Assembly (NCBI GenBank): GCA_913055635.1
Contig: CAJXLK010000024.1
Location: 1 to 64,000 of the forward strand
Source: an uncultured Bacteroidota bacterium
GTDB lineage: Bacteria; Bacteroidota; Bacteroidia; Bacteroidales; UBA12077
Direction: 5' to 3'
DNA length: 64,000 nucleotides
In this document: in pieces, positions 7,873-18,590 of the stretch
Layout: every line of letters starts with the position of its first letter
Position numbering within the stretch: the first letter of the stretch is position 1
The notes under the pieces: model-generated
The model's input: the letters and a program-made list of their open reading frames with translations, nothing else
What the model was told of the DNA's origin: nothing
The model's database searches: none
Position numbers and translations under genes: made by a program

Positions 7873-10800
7873 ATGATTCAGGAATTATTAAAGAAGAGGA
7901 TTCTTGTCCTCGATGGTGCCATGGGCACGATGATTCAAAGTTACCAATTGTCGGAGTCGGCTTATCGCGGTAAAAGATTTGCCGATATCGATCAGGATGT
8001 GCAAGGCAATCATGATTTATTGTCGATCACCAGGCCCGATGTGATCCGCGAGATTCACCATGGATTTTTAGAGGCGGGCAGTGATTTTGTCACGACCAAT
8101 TCCTTTAATGCCAACAAAATATCGATGGCCGATTACCAGATGGAAGATTTGGTCTACGAGATGAACGTGGCTTCGGGGCGTTTGGCCAGGGAGGCGGCTG
8201 ATGCGTGGACTCAAAAGACGCCTGATAAGCCGCGGTTTGTAACCGGCACCCTGGGGCCTACCAATAAAACTGCATCGGTTTCACCGGATGTTAACCGGCC
8301 TGCCTACCGCACGGTAAGCTTCCGGGATCTGAAAGAGGCCTATTACGAACAGGCAGCCGGTTTGGCAGAAGGCGGGGTGGATGTTTTTCTGATTGAGACC
8401 ATTTTTGATACCCTCAATGCCCGGGCGGCCTTGTTTGCCATTGAGGAATACAACGAAAACAGTGGCCGCAATATCCCGGTAATGGTTTCCGGGACGATTA
8501 CCGATGCCAGTGGCCGCACTTTTTCCGGTCAGATGCTGGAAGCCTTTTACAATTCCATGTCGCATGTGGAACTGTTGAGCATTGGCCTGAATTGTTCCTT
8601 TGGGGCCAGGCAGTTGCGTGAGCCCATTCAGCATTTGTCTGAGATGTCGAGGTTTTATGTCAGTGCCCACCCGAATGCCGGGCTGCCCGATGAATTTGGC
8701 AATTATAACCAGTCGGCCCGCCAGATGCGGGAGGAGATCAGGAAATATTTGCAGGAAGGGCTGGTCAACATCATTGGTGGATGTTGCGGTACCACCCCTG
8801 AGCACATCAGGGGTATTGTCGAAGAAGCTGCCGGCTATGCCCCCCGCCGCATTCCACAGGTTGAGCGGGCTACCCGGCTCTCGGGACTGGAGCCCGTTAC
8901 CATTACCAACCAGAGCAATTTTGTCAACATAGGAGAACGAACCAATGTAGCCGGTTCCAAAAAGTTTGCCCGGCTGGTGCGGGAGGAGAAGTTTGAAGAA
9001 GCCCTTTCAGTGGCCCGTCAACAGGTTGAAGGCGGGGTCCAGGTCATTGACGTGTGTATGGACGATGCCATGCTCGATGCCCAAAGCATGATGCGCCATT
9101 TCCTGAACCTGATTGCCTCCGAACCTGAGATCGCCAGGGTGCCCGTGATGATCGATTCTTCCCGTTGGGAGGTCATCGAAACCGGCTTGCAATGCGTCCA
9201 GGGCAAGTCGATTGTTAATTCCATCAACCTAAAAGACGGGGAAGACCGGTTTATTGAACAGGCCGGCAAAATTAAAAAATACGGGGCGGCTGCCGTGGTG
9301 ATGCTTTTTGATGAACAGGGACAGGCCGTCGATTTTGAGCGGAAAACGCAGATAGCCAAACGTTCTTACGACCTGCTCACCCAAAAAGCCGGTATGGCCC
9401 CTGAAGATATCATCTTCGATGCCAATGTCCTGACCATCGCCACGGGCATGGAAGAGCACAACAATTATGCGGTTGAATTCATCGAGGCAACCCGCTGGAT
9501 CAAACAGCATTTGCCTTATGCCAAAGTTAGCGGCGGTATCAGCAACCTTTCCTTTTCCTTCCGGGGCAACAACGTGGTGCGTGAAGCCATGCATTCGGTT
9601 TTCCTTTACCATGCCATCCAGGCCGGTATGGACATGGGCATTGTTAATCCATCCCTGATGCAGGTTTATGATGATATCCCCAAAAACTTGCACCAGCTGG
9701 TGGAGGATGTGGTATTAAACCGCCGCCCCGATGCTACCGACCGCCTGCTGGCTTATGCCGACCAGGTCAAATCTTCAGGCCCGAAAAAAGAAAAACAGGC
9801 CGACTGGCGAAATAAACCCCTGCCTGAGCGGATTTCCCATGCCCTGATCAAAGGCATTACCGATTACGTGGATCAGGATATGGAACAGGCCCATCAGCAA
9901 TATAACCGCGGGCTCGAGATCATTGAAGGACCTCTGATGAGCGGAATGAATAAGGTCGGAGATCTTTTCGGGGAAGGTAAGATGTTTTTGCCCCAGGTCA
10001 TTAAGAGCGCCCGCGTGATGAAAAAGGCCGTGGCATACCTGATGCCCTATATTGAACAGGAAAACCAGGAGGAAGGGGGCAGCACCTCAGCCGGAAAAAT
10101 TTTACTGGCTACGGTCAAGGGCGATGTCCACGACATCGGGAAAAATATCGTCAGCCTGGTCCTCTCCTGCAACAATTATGAAGTGATTGACCTCGGGGTA
10201 ATGGTGCCCACCGAACAGATTGTGGAAGAGGTTGGCAAACAAAAGCCTGATATTTTGGGTTTGAGCGGATTGATCACCCCCTCGCTGGATGAGATGGTTC
10301 ATGTGGCTGAACAAATGCAGCGCAACGGCCATCATGTTCCCATGCTGGTTGGCGGGGCAACCACGTCAAAGGCCCATACGGCAGTCAAAATAGCCCCGGC
10401 TTATGATCAGCCGGTGGTCCAGGTGAAAGATGCATCTCAAAGCGTTGGGATCGTCGATAAGCTGATTTCGCCCAAAACCCGCGACGGCTTTATCGAGGAA
10501 TTGCGCCACCAGCAGCAGGAGGTCCGCGACAGGTATACCAAGACCCGCAGTCAGCAGGCATATGTCTCCCTGGAGCAGGCCCGGGAGAACCGCCCACAGA
10601 TGAACTGGAAGGGATATCAACCGGTTAAGCCTTCTTTTACCGGTGAACGGGCCTTTTATGACCTGGACCTGGAAAAGGTGATTCAATACATCGACTGGAC
10701 CTTCTTCTTCCACTCGTGGGAGTTGCGGGGGAAATATCCTAAAATTTTTGATGATCCGGTTAAGGGAAAGGATGCCCGGCAGTTGTATGATGACGCCCAG

Positions 10801-11535
10801 CAGATGCTGCGACGGATTATCGATCAAAAGATGATCCGTACCCAGGCAGTGGTGGGTTTTTATCCGGCCCTGGCCCATGGGGATGACATTTGTATCTACC
10901 ACAGCGAGGGCGACAGTGAACCCCTGTTGAGACTGCCTATGATTCGTAATCAGCGCGAAAAGGAGGCCGGCCAGTCCAACCTCTGCCTGGCTGATTTTGT
11001 TATGCCTGCAAAAGAAGGTCGCATGGATTACATCGGAGCCTTTTTTGCCACGGCCGGTTTGGGCGTAAAACAATGGGCAGAGCATTTTGAAAAGGACAAC
11101 GACGATTACCGGGCGGTGATGTTGAAAGTCCTGGCCCAGCGCCTGGCTGAGGCCGTCACTGAAATGCTCCATGAACAGGTTAGGCGCGAGTTGTGGGGTT
11201 ACGCTCCCAATGAAAATTTCTCGGTCAAAGAATTGTTACAGGAGAAATTTCAGGGCATCCGGCCCGCTTTTGGTTATCCGGCCATGCCCGATCATACACT
11301 GAAAGAACCGGTGTTTAACCTGTTGAAAGTCAATAGTCATACTGATATTCAGCTGACCGACAGCTATATGATGATGCCGGAGGCTTCAGTCAGCGGCCTT
11401 TATTTGGCCCATCCCCAGGCACATTACTTTGGCGTTCAGCGTATCTTGGAGGATCAACTCAACGATTATGCCCGGCGCAAAGGATGGTCTATGGAAACGG
11501 TTAAACACTGGCTTTCTCAAAATATAGTGGAATAA
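7873..11535 (+). CDS. metH: Cobalamin-dependent methionine synthase
   Basis: The enzyme moves the methyl group of 5-methyltetrahydrofolate to homocysteine by way of methylcobalamin. All four modules are present in the 1220 residues: the homocysteine domain (about 1-330) with zinc ligands in GLNCSFG and GGCCGTT (about 302-308); the pterin domain (about 345-610); the B12 cap and Rossmann domain (about 640-880) with [10 protein letters not shown], whose His near 753 is the lower cobalt ligand; and the AdoMet reactivation domain with [13 protein letters not shown] at about 1130. The ATG at 7873 follows AGGGGG and matches the normal N-terminus; an ATG at 7849 would add eight residues. metF, which makes the methyl donor, lies downstream. 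The enzyme depends on imported or self-made B12. Confidence 0.97.
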   Translation: MIQELLKKRILVLDGAMGTMIQSYQLSESAYRGKRFADIDQDVQGNHDLLSITRPDVIREIHHGFLEAGSDFVTTNSFNANKISMADYQMEDLVYEMNVASGRLAREAADAWTQKTPDKPRFVTGTLGPTNKTASVSPDVNRPAYRTVSFRDLKEAYYEQAAGLAEGGVDVFLIETIFDTLNARAALFAIEEYNENSGRNIPVMVSGTITDASGRTFSGQMLEAFYNSMSHVELLSIGLNCSFGARQLREPIQHLSEMSRFYVSAHPNAGLPDEFGNYNQSARQMREEIRKYLQEGLVNIIGGCCGTTPEHIRGIVEEAAGYAPRRIPQVERATRLSGLEPVTITNQSNFVNIGERTNVAGSKKFARLVREEKFEEALSVARQQVEGGVQVIDVCMDDAMLDAQSMMRHFLNLIASEPEIARVPVMIDSSRWEVIETGLQCVQGKSIVNSINLKDGEDRFIEQAGKIKKYGAAAVVMLFDEQGQAVDFERKTQIAKRSYDLLTQKAGMAPEDIIFDANVLTIATGMEEHNNYAVEFIEATRWIKQHLPYAKVSGGISNLSFSFRGNNVVREAMHSVFLYHAIQAGMDMGIVNPSLMQVYDDIPKNLHQLVEDVVLNRRPDATDRLLAYADQVKSSGPKKEKQADWRNKPLPERISHALIKGITDYVDQDMEQAHQQYNRGLEIIEGPLMSGMNKVGDLFGEGKMFLPQVIKSARVMKKAVAYLMPYIEQENQEEGGSTSAGKILLATVKGDVHDIGKNIVSLVLSCNNYEVIDLGVMVPTEQIVEEVGKQKPDILGLSGLITPSLDEMVHVAEQMQRNGHHVPMLVGGATTSKAHTAVKIAPAYDQPVVQVKDASQSVGIVDKLISPKTRDGFIEELRHQQQEVRDRYTKTRSQQAYVSLEQARENRPQMNWKGYQPVKPSFTGERAFYDLDLEKVIQYIDWTFFFHSWELRGKYPKIFDDPVKGKDARQLYDDAQQMLRRIIDQKMIRTQAVVGFYPALAHGDDICIYHSEGDSEPLLRLPMIRNQREKEAGQSNLCLADFVMPAKEGRMDYIGAFFATAGLGVKQWAEHFEKDNDDYRAVMLKVLAQRLAEAVTEMLHEQVRRELWGYAPNENFSVKELLQEKFQGIRPAFGYPAMPDHTLKEPVFNLLKVNSHTDIQLTDSYMMMPEASVSGLYLAHPQAHYFGVQRILEDQLNDYARRKGWSMETVKHWLSQNIVE

Positions 11536-11543
11536 CAAACACA

Positions 11544-11805
11544 CCCCCGCTTAGCGGGGTCCGCTAAAATTCACCCCCGCTTAGCGGGGTCGGCTAAAAA
11601 CTCACCCCCGCTTAGCGGGGTCGGCTAAAAACACACCCCCGCTTAGCGGGGTCGGCTAAAAACTCACCCCCGCTTAGCGGGGGTCACTAAATTTAACCCC
11701 GCTTAGCGGGGTCGGCTAAAAACACACCCCCGCTTAGCGGGGTCGGCTAAAAACACACCCCCGCTAAGCGGGGGTCACTAAATTTAACCCCGCTTAGCGG
11801 GGTGT
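11544..11805. repeat. Nine tandem 30-31 bp repeats with a perfect palindromic core
   Basis: Units begin at 11544, 11574, 11605, 11636, 11667, 11697, 11727, 11758 and 11788. Each contains CCCCGCTTAGCGGGG, a palindrome but for its central base, followed by a linker such as TCGGCTAAAAAC. The copy at 11758 has the central base reversed (GCTAAGC). The array starts 9 bases after the metH stop and lies before metF. Each core could form a 7-bp hairpin in RNA. The linkers are near-identical, so this is not a CRISPR array. The 189 bases between the array and metF show nothing recognisable. Confidence 0.93.
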
Positions 11806-11994
11806 CAAAAGCGGTGTATCGGAAATGCGGGAGCGAGCGTTTCGATGAGCATAGATGATGTAATGCCATACCGATTGAAAACCTTGAATAAGTCTATATA
11901 CCAATGAAACCTGCATCCAAGGACTTACACAACAAGGACATGATTATTCATGCAGGTTCCATACGGCCAATATATTAACAAAAAAAATAACCGT

Positions 11995-12948
11995 ATGAAA
12001 GTGATTGATTCCATCAGAAAAGCCAAAACTCCGCTGTTCACCTTTGAACTGTTGCCCCCCAAAAAAGGAGGTAAGATTGATAACCTCTATCAAACGGTTA
12101 ATGACCTGGTTGAATTTGAACCCAGCTACATCAATGTGACCTATCATCAGCATGAAATAGAGTACTATGAGCGGGGAGACGGTCTGATGGAGAAAAAGGT
12201 GGTTCAAAAGCGGCCGGGCACCATCTCCATTTCCAGCGCTTTGTATAACAAGTTTAAAATTCCCGTGGTGCCCCACTTGATATGCGGAGGCTTCACCAAA
12301 GAGGAAACCGAAGACGCCCTGATCGATTTAAATTTCCTGGGGTTTAATAATATTCTGGCTTTGCGTGGCGACCCCGTCTCGGGGCAGAAAAGGTTCAAGC
12401 CTGAGCCTGGCGGTCATGTCCATGCCAATGAACTGGTCAGCCAGATTGTTCAAATGAACCGGGGCCAGTACCTCAATCCCAACCTGAAGAACACCACCGC
12501 CTCTGACTTTTGTGTGGGGGTGGCCGGATATCCTGAAAAGCATTATGAATCGCCCAATATGGAAACCGATATTTACTGGCTGAAGAAAAAGGTAGAGGCA
12601 GGGGCTGATTATATTGTAACCCAGATGTTTTTTGACAATGCCAAATATTTTCATTTTGTTGAAAAATGCCGGGAAGCAGGCATTCAGGTACCGATCATCC
12701 CCGGGCTAAAACCTATATCTACCTTTAAGGATATTGATATGATCCCCCGCGCCTTTTATATCGATATTCCCAACGAGTTGTGCCAGGAGGTTGGCAAATG
12801 CAAGACCCGGGAGCAGGTTAGGCAGGTTGGTGTTGAATGGACGGCGCAGCAGGCCATGGAGCTGAAAAGATACGGGGTGCCAGCCCTGCATTTTTTTACC
12901 CTCAGCCAGTCAGACAACATCCGCAAGATTGCTGCCCGTGTTTTTTGA
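11995..12948 (+). CDS. metF: Methylenetetrahydrofolate reductase
   Basis: The enzyme reduces 5,10-methylene-THF to 5-methyl-THF with FAD, supplying the methyl donor for MetH. The 317 residues from the ATG at 11995 open with MKVIDSIRKAKTPLFTFELLPPK's usual FELLPPK motif and continue as a TIM barrel: INVTYHQHE, ALRGDP, VGVAGYPEKH, ADYIVTQMFFDN and IPIIPGLKPI are all family landmarks. An upstream ATG at 11950 would add 15 residues not seen in homologues. It lies 460 bases after metH, separated by the palindromic repeat array, so co-transcription is possible but would have to pass nine hairpins. Confidence 0.95.
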   Translation: MKVIDSIRKAKTPLFTFELLPPKKGGKIDNLYQTVNDLVEFEPSYINVTYHQHEIEYYERGDGLMEKKVVQKRPGTISISSALYNKFKIPVVPHLICGGFTKEETEDALIDLNFLGFNNILALRGDPVSGQKRFKPEPGGHVHANELVSQIVQMNRGQYLNPNLKNTTASDFCVGVAGYPEKHYESPNMETDIYWLKKKVEAGADYIVTQMFFDNAKYFHFVEKCREAGIQVPIIPGLKPISTFKDIDMIPRAFYIDIPNELCQEVGKCKTREQVRQVGVEWTAQQAMELKRYGVPALHFFTLSQSDNIRKIAARVF

Positions 12949-13108
12949 ACCCCTGGCTGATTTTTTCTGCTTTTTTTTGATGGTTCAAACTGGTTTGGTC
13001 TTTTATTTGCTGATTTTTCATTTGAAAGCGCTCCTGAAAATATTTATCTTTATAATAGAAGGCCTCATGTAGGATATTTTTGGCCCATAAGTGAGGGCCA
13101 GCATATAG

Positions 13109-13335
13109 GGTGAATCGGAATAGGTTGATAAAGAGCAGGTTGGGTTAGAACAGACTGAATTAGAGCAGGTTGAATTAGAATGGGCTGACTTTAAACAGTT
13201 TGAATTGGAACAGACTGATGCAAAGCGGGTTGAAGTAAAATGAACCGATCAAAACAGGTTGAATTAGAACCGGTTGAATCAGAATGAGCTGAACCAGCGA
13301 CATTTGAATTCGAACAGGTTGGTTAAAATGATTGG
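13109..13335. repeat. Degenerate tandem repeat, 15 bp unit
   Basis: About fifteen imperfect copies of AGGTTGAATTAGAAC follow each other with a steady 15-base step. Four-unit blocks align over 60 bases (13141-13200 against 13201-13260). It fills much of the 515-base gap between metF and the serpin gene. The gap's first 130 bases and the stretch 13336-13412 show no gene. Confidence 0.88.
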
Positions 13336-13412
13336 GTTCAGGATGAATGGATGAGAATGGATTGGTTTAGCAGGGGTTGATTCAAAAAGGATTGACTGAA
13401 AATGTCTAATGC

Positions 13413-13454
13413 TGCAGCGGAAACTATAATAAATGCAGCGGAAACTATAATAAA
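13413..13454. repeat. Perfect 21-bp direct duplication just upstream of the serpin gene
   Basis: TGCAGCGGAAACTATAATAAA occurs twice head to tail (13413-13433 and 13434-13454), ending 9 bases before the serpin ATG. It contains a TATAATA-like core and may duplicate a promoter or translation-start element. Confidence 0.9.
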
Positions 13455-13463
13455 AAGGCGATT

Positions 13464-14678
13464 ATGAGATATTTGGTTTTCTTGTTCATCTTTGCATTGG
13501 CGGGTTGTGCGCAACTCTCCGGTTCCTCTTCCGGCGAAGCGCCACAGGATGATAATGAACCCGGGAAGGAAGCGGCCGTTTCCGGTAACAACCGCTTTGC
13601 CTTCGGCTTTTATCAAGAGCTGAAGGCAGGCCACAACATTTTCTTTTCTCCTTATAGCATTTCTTCGGCTTTGGCTATGACCTATACCGGTTCAGCCGGT
13701 GAAACCCGCCGGGAAATGGCTGAAGTCTTTGGTTTTCTTTCCGGCAGCAGGCAGAATGCCCTGGCATACCATCAACTTCAGCAACATCTGGATTCGTTCA
13801 ATCAGGAGGATCTGGCATTAAACGTGGCCAATTCATTGTGGGGGCAGAAGGATTTTGCTTTTCAACCCCGGTTTCTGGATATCAACGGCAAATATTTCTC
13901 GGCCGGCATCAAAAGGGTTGACTTTAAGCGGCAGCATCGTCAAGTCAGACAAGAGATTAACCGCTGGGTAGAACAAAAGACCAATGACCGCATACAGGAT
14001 CTGCTGAGTGAAGGTGTACTGGACCGGATGACCCGCCTGGTTCTGGTCAATGCCATCTACTTCAACGGGCAGTGGGAAAATCCCTTCAATAAAGACCATA
14101 CCCGCCCCGATGTCTTTTACAAAGAGCAGGACAAAACCCTCGAGGTGCCCTTTATGAATCAGTCCCTTCGTTTGCCTTATTATGAGAATGATTTGCTGCA
14201 AATGATTTCCATACCTTATGATGGAGGTGATCTCTCAATGGTTATCCTGTTGCCCCGGAAAATCGATGATATGGCACGACTAGAGGAAAATCTGGATGCG
14301 AAGTGGTTTGATCGCCACACCGATTCCCTTCAGAAGCAGCAAGTTGGCCTTTCCATGCCCCGCTTTGAGCTGACCCTTAAATACCGGCTCAACGACCATC
14401 TGAAAAGGCTGGGTATGCCATCGGCCTTTGGCGGAAAAGCTGATTTTTCCGGTATGACAGGCCGTAAAGATTTGTACATCAGTGAAGCGATTCACCAGGC
14501 CTTTGTGAAAGTCAATGAAACCGGAACGGAAGCTGCCGCTGCCACTGGCGTTGTGATGCGCAAAACCGCCATTGTCCGGAAAAAATCGTTCAAAGCCGAC
14601 CATCCTTTCCTGTTTATGATCCGCGATAATGCCACCAATGCCATTCTTTTTATGGGTAAAATCACTGATCCCTCCTGA
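13464..14678 (+). CDS. Serpin-family protease inhibitor, lipoprotein
   Basis: This 404-residue protein has a lipoprotein signal ending at LAGC (Cys15), a Ser/Gly/Asp-rich tether to about residue 45, then a full serpin fold. Family landmarks include NIFFSPYSISSALAM, LVLVNAIYFNGQWENPF, MVILLP and HPFLFMIRDNATNAILFMG. The reactive-centre hinge GTEAAAAT is of the inhibitory type, with small residues at P14 to P9. The scissile bond probably lies in the following VVMRKTAIV stretch, where Arg/Lys or Thr would be P1, so a trypsin-like or related serine protease, or a cysteine protease, may be the target. The tether suggests display on the cell surface or outer membrane. No operon partner is seen. Confidence 0.92.
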   Translation: MRYLVFLFIFALAGCAQLSGSSSGEAPQDDNEPGKEAAVSGNNRFAFGFYQELKAGHNIFFSPYSISSALAMTYTGSAGETRREMAEVFGFLSGSRQNALAYHQLQQHLDSFNQEDLALNVANSLWGQKDFAFQPRFLDINGKYFSAGIKRVDFKRQHRQVRQEINRWVEQKTNDRIQDLLSEGVLDRMTRLVLVNAIYFNGQWENPFNKDHTRPDVFYKEQDKTLEVPFMNQSLRLPYYENDLLQMISIPYDGGDLSMVILLPRKIDDMARLEENLDAKWFDRHTDSLQKQQVGLSMPRFELTLKYRLNDHLKRLGMPSAFGGKADFSGMTGRKDLYISEAIHQAFVKVNETGTEAAAATGVVMRKTAIVRKKSFKADHPFLFMIRDNATNAILFMGKITDPS

Positions 14679-14682
14679 CCGG

Positions 14683-14778
14683 GTTCCTTTGACATACCCT
14701 GGTTTTACATCTTCTCAAATTAAAGGGGCCCTTAAAGATTTACAATCAAGTTCCTTTGACATCCCTTGGTTGCACATC
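14683..14778. repeat. Imperfect 29-bp direct repeat, spacing 67 bp
   Basis: GTTCCTTTGACATACCCTGG and its continuation (14683-14711) recurs with five changes at 14750-14778, directly after the serpin stop codon. Confidence 0.7.
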
Positions 14779-14868
14779 CCCTGGTGGTCCTTTGAAGGCT
14801 GCTTATTCCCCGAAGTTTTGGTTATGGGGCGGGCGGGCTCCATTTTATTCGGATTCCCTGTGAATTGA

Positions 14869-14955
14869 CCCCCGCTATGCTATCATTAACCCCGCTATGT
14901 TATCATTGACCCCGCTATGCTATCATTAACCCTCGCTATGCTATCATTGACCCCA
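14869..14955. repeat. Tandem repeat, 20-21 bp unit, four copies
   Basis: Four copies of CCCCGCTATGCTATCATTGA-like units have GCTATG at 14874, 14894, 14914 and 14935. GA and AA alternate at the junctions. Confidence 0.9.
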
Positions 14956-15496
14956 CGATTGGCTTGAGCTGGGTCCATAATCGGGAGCGGTTCGCCAAAA
15001 ATGGCCCCTCAATTTAGCTGCCACCAACGATCAAATTTCCCTTTGAGATATGAGGGTCCGGTTGGATCCTTGCTATTCCCATATGTCCGACAAAAATAAA
15101 GGAGTATGACATGCAAAAATCCTTTTTGTAGGTATTTATACTTACCCCTCCTTATGGTTATGGAACGCCTTGCGTATATTTACCCTATTTATTTTTTAGT
15201 GAACTGATATTGAGTTTTTAATAAGCCCTTTAGGAAACAATTGGCGAATAAGGGAAATATGTATTAAGAGGTTCATAATGATTACTTTGGATGGGCCAGG
15301 GGTGCAGCGGGGAACGATTGCCTTTATACAACCCGTTCAAAAAACGGTGCTGATTAAAAGGAATTTACGATGTTCACGGGTGAAATTACGGGAAGGGCCA
15401 ATTCACGTGAAATCACTCTATGATCCGGCTCGATCATTTCGTAAACTTGTTGGTGATCACCAGCAATCATTGACAACCCTTTTAAAATCTAAGCTT
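14956..15496. other. Intergenic region before cheW
   Basis: The 540 bases hold no convincing gene. The cheW frame extends upstream to 15278, but that part has no homology to CheW and a more usual start lies at 15497. A TATATTTA near 15171-15180 resembles a Bacteroidota -7 element but lacks the final G and a matching -33 TTG. Confidence 0.5.
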
Positions 15497-16006
15497 ATGG
15501 AACAAAATGACTCCGAGAGTAAATCTTATCTGACCTTTAAATTGGGGGATGAAGAATTTGGTGCCCATGTATCGCAAGTGCTCAACATTCTGGAAATGAC
15601 CAGGATTACGGATGTACCGCAGTCGCCCGAGTATATGAAAGGGGTAATCAACCTCAGGGGGTCGGTCCTGCCGGTGATTGATACCCGCATCAAGTTTGGT
15701 TTGGCGGAAACCCAGTATACTCAAAATACATGCATTGTAGTGATGGATATTGATTTTGAGGGGGAAACCCTGAACCTGGGTGCCATTGTGGATGAAGTCC
15801 TTTCAGTGGTCGAGATTCAGCAAGACCAGGTTGAACCCCCGCCAAGTCTGGGCAGCCAGTACCATTCCGAGTTCATTGATGGCATGGCCAAAGTGGATGA
15901 TCACTTTGTGATGCTGATCGATATGCAAAAGGTGCTCAACAGCGATGAGCTGGCCGGTATTGCTGAAACATCCCGACATCAGGCAGCAGAAGAACCTGAG
16001 AATTGA
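15497..16006 (+). CDS. cheW: Chemotaxis coupling protein CheW
   Basis: CheW links chemoreceptors to the CheA kinase. The 169-residue protein from the ATG at 15497 (MEQNDSESKSYLTFKLGDEEF) shows the CheW fold: LTFKLGDEEFGAHVSQV, then VPQSPEYMKGVINLRGSVLPVID (the receptor and CheA contact region), then a C-terminal VIDEVLSVVEI-like strand. The next gene on the same strand, 142 bases on, is a chemoreceptor, so the two probably work together. No cheA or cheY is in the window. Confidence 0.94.
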   Translation: MEQNDSESKSYLTFKLGDEEFGAHVSQVLNILEMTRITDVPQSPEYMKGVINLRGSVLPVIDTRIKFGLAETQYTQNTCIVVMDIDFEGETLNLGAIVDEVLSVVEIQQDQVEPPPSLGSQYHSEFIDGMAKVDDHFVMLIDMQKVLNSDELAGIAETSRHQAAEEPEN

Positions 16007-16148
16007 CACATGTTTGGGCATCCTGTGAAATCAGGCAGGCCCTTAATTAATCAGATGCATTTATGCTTTTTTAGGAAGGATTGCTCTCATGCATTGTTCC
16101 TGCCTTAATAAAATGCATCCCAGAAAAGCAAACTCAAAACCAAATCTT

Positions 16149-18365
16149 ATGAAATGGAAAGACATTAAAATTGGAAGAAAACTGATCATTGTGTTTTTGG
16201 CAATTGGCATTGCTTCAATTGCCGTATTGGGGGTTATTTCCTTTAATGAATCGAAGGATGCCTTAATGAAAAAGAATTATGCCGAGTTGCAGGCGATAAG
16301 GGAGCTGAAGAAGAATCAGATCAATGATTTTTTTGAAGAGCGCCTGGCGGATATCAAGGTTTATTCGGTCAATACAGCCGTACAGATGGCCTCCCAGCGT
16401 TTTATCAGTGCTTTTGATACCGCGGGTATGGAAAGTGCCGAATACCAGAAGTGGGAGCGCAAGCACGGGCCCAAGCTGGAGCGTTACATCGAGGAGTATG
16501 AGTATTACGATTTGTTTTTCATCTCCAACGACGGGGATGTGGCTTATACGGTGGCCAAGGAAGACGATCTGGGAAGGAACCTGGTTACCGGAGGCTTATC
16601 GGATTCGCCTTTGGCCAGGGCATATCAAAAAGGCAAGAATGGTTATGCCCTGACCGATTTTGCCTGGTACGAGATATCGGATGAACCGGCAGCATTTGTT
16701 TCCGGCCCACTTAAGGATGATCAGGGCCAACAAATGGGGGTGATCGTTTATCAGATCTCGCTTGAAGCCATCAACGATATCATGCAGTCGCGGGCCGGCA
16801 TGGGGGAGACTGGCGAGACCTATTTGGTGGGTCCTGATAAGCTGATGCGTTCAGATTCCTACCTGGATCCGGAGAGCCATTCGGTAGAGGCTTCTTTCAA
16901 GGGTACAGTAGCTCAGAACGGGGTTAACACCAAAGCCGCCAATGAAGCCCTGAGTGGCATGACCGGCCATGATATCATCACCGATTACAATGGCCAACAG
17001 GTGCTTTCTGCGTATGCCCCGGTTCAGTTTGGGGATGTGACCTGGGCCTTGCTGGCAGAGATCAACCAGGGGGAAGTGATGAAACCGGTCAACAAACTGC
17101 GCAATGAAATTGCTTTGGTGGCCCTGATTGTCGGCATTGTTATTGTTGTTGTTTCCATTTATTTTGCCCGTTCGATCTCCACACCTATCAATAAGGGGGT
17201 TGAATTTGCCCGGCAGCTGGCCAAAGGTGATTTGACGGCTACTGTGGATGTGGACCGTAAGGACGAGATTGGTGTTTTGGCTTCGGCATTGCGCGATATG
17301 GCAGAAAAGCTCAAGGAAGTGGTAGCCAACATTCAGAGCGGTGCCGACAACATAGCTGCCGCCAGTCAGCAGACCAGCTCCAGTTCACAGCAGATGTCGC
17401 AGGGGGCCAGTGAGCAGGCTTCTTCGGCTGAAGAGGTTTCTTCCTCGATGGAGGAGATGACTTCCAACATCCAGCAGAATAGCGACAACGCCAAGGAAAC
17501 CGAGAAGATATCGGTTAAAGCAGCCGACGGCATCCGCAAGGGCAATGAAGCGGCACAGAATTCGGTTCAGTCAATGAAGGATATTGCCGAGAAGATTTCG
17601 ATCATCAATGACATTGCATTTCAAACCAACATCCTGGCTTTAAATGCTGCTGTAGAGGCGGCCCGGGCCGGCGAGCATGGCAAAGGTTTTGCCGTGGTGG
17701 CTTCTGAAGTGCGTAAGCTGGCTGAGCGGAGTGCTGAAGCCGCTAGCGAGATCGATGAGAAGTCCAAGAACGGGGTGGAAATATCGGAGCAGGCTGGTCA
17801 GCAGCTTCAGGAGATTGTCCCTGAGATCGAGAAAACCTCTAAGCTGGTTCAGGAGATTACCGCGGCCAGCAATGAGATGAACAGCGGGGCCGACCAGGTA
17901 AACAGTGCCATTCAGCAATTGAACCAGGTCACCCAGCAAAATGCGGCATCTTCTGAAGAGCTGGCCACCAGTGCGGAAGAGCTTTCGAGCCAGGCCGACC
18001 AGCTTAAGCAGGTCATCAGCTTCTTCCAGCTCGACGAACAGGCCAAAAGCATGTACCAATCATCCGATCAGCAGAAGATCGATTTTGCCCACATCAATCA
18101 ACAGCAACAGGCCAATAAAGGGGCAGCCCCTCAGCAGCAACACCAGCCTGCCGCTGCCCAGTCGAGTCAACCCAGTGGCCCTACCCATCAAAACCAGCCA
18201 GCCCATCAAAATGCCCGGCAGGCAGCACCATCCCAGCATACGGGCAACGGAGGGGAATCCGGCCAGGGCGTTGACCTGAAAATGTACAATGAAGCCCCGA
18301 GCCAAAACAAATCCGGTTCGGATGGCAATGAATCGGCTTCTGACAGGGATTTTGAAAACTATTGA
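16149..18365 (+). CDS. Methyl-accepting chemotaxis protein with CheR-tether-like C-terminus
   Basis: The protein has 738 residues from the ATG at 16149, which begins just before the first membrane segment (about 12-32). A periplasmic Cache-like sensor spans about 33-315 ([19 protein letters not shown] and [14 protein letters not shown] are typical). A second membrane segment lies at about 319-340, then HAMP, then the long cytoplasmic signalling coil with the hairpin tip [20 protein letters not shown] at about 485-505. After about residue 645 comes a Gln/Pro/Ser-rich flexible stretch of about 85 residues, ending in DFENY. This fits the x-[HFYW]-x-x-[HFYW] pattern of CheR-binding pentapeptides. 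CheW is encoded immediately upstream. The ligand is unknown. Confidence 0.95.
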   Translation: MKWKDIKIGRKLIIVFLAIGIASIAVLGVISFNESKDALMKKNYAELQAIRELKKNQINDFFEERLADIKVYSVNTAVQMASQRFISAFDTAGMESAEYQKWERKHGPKLERYIEEYEYYDLFFISNDGDVAYTVAKEDDLGRNLVTGGLSDSPLARAYQKGKNGYALTDFAWYEISDEPAAFVSGPLKDDQGQQMGVIVYQISLEAINDIMQSRAGMGETGETYLVGPDKLMRSDSYLDPESHSVEASFKGTVAQNGVNTKAANEALSGMTGHDIITDYNGQQVLSAYAPVQFGDVTWALLAEINQGEVMKPVNKLRNEIALVALIVGIVIVVVSIYFARSISTPINKGVEFARQLAKGDLTATVDVDRKDEIGVLASALRDMAEKLKEVVANIQSGADNIAAASQQTSSSSQQMSQGASEQASSAEEVSSSMEEMTSNIQQNSDNAKETEKISVKAADGIRKGNEAAQNSVQSMKDIAEKISIINDIAFQTNILALNAAVEAARAGEHGKGFAVVASEVRKLAERSAEAASEIDEKSKNGVEISEQAGQQLQEIVPEIEKTSKLVQEITAASNEMNSGADQVNSAIQQLNQVTQQNAASSEELATSAEELSSQADQLKQVISFFQLDEQAKSMYQSSDQQKIDFAHINQQQQANKGAAPQQQHQPAAAQSSQPSGPTHQNQPAHQNARQAAPSQHTGNGGESGQGVDLKMYNEAPSQNKSGSDGNESASDRDFENY

Positions 18366-18559
18366 TTCCTGAATCACTGGCCGGGAATAAGCCGGTAGCC
18401 GTTTGTGTTAAGTTCTGCCGGCTGGTTAAAATGAAGTAGGCTTCAGGCGCGCGGAGGGGGCAGGAAAATTTTCCTCCCCTGCCCGGCGCTGAAGGCAAAC
18501 ATCGGCGAAGCCCTTAAAGACTTTTGGGTTAGGTTTAGGGTTAACCTTTGGGTGTGTAA

Positions 18560-18590
18560 ACGGGCGCAGCTGCCAGGCAGCTGCGCCCGT
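18560..18590 (+). terminator. Strong GC-rich hairpin after the chemoreceptor gene
   Basis: ACGGGCGCAGCTGCC (18560-18574) and GGCAGCTGCGCCCGT (18576-18590) are perfect inverted repeats. No clear T-run follows (TCTATATG), so it could be a terminator of weak type or a 3'-end-stabilising hairpin. A palindrome AGGAAAATTTTCCT lies nearby at 18462-18475. Confidence 0.6.

Noticed and set aside
11544-11805. CRISPR array
   Set aside because: The sequences between the palindromic cores are nearly identical, the period is only 30-31 bases, and no cas genes are nearby.
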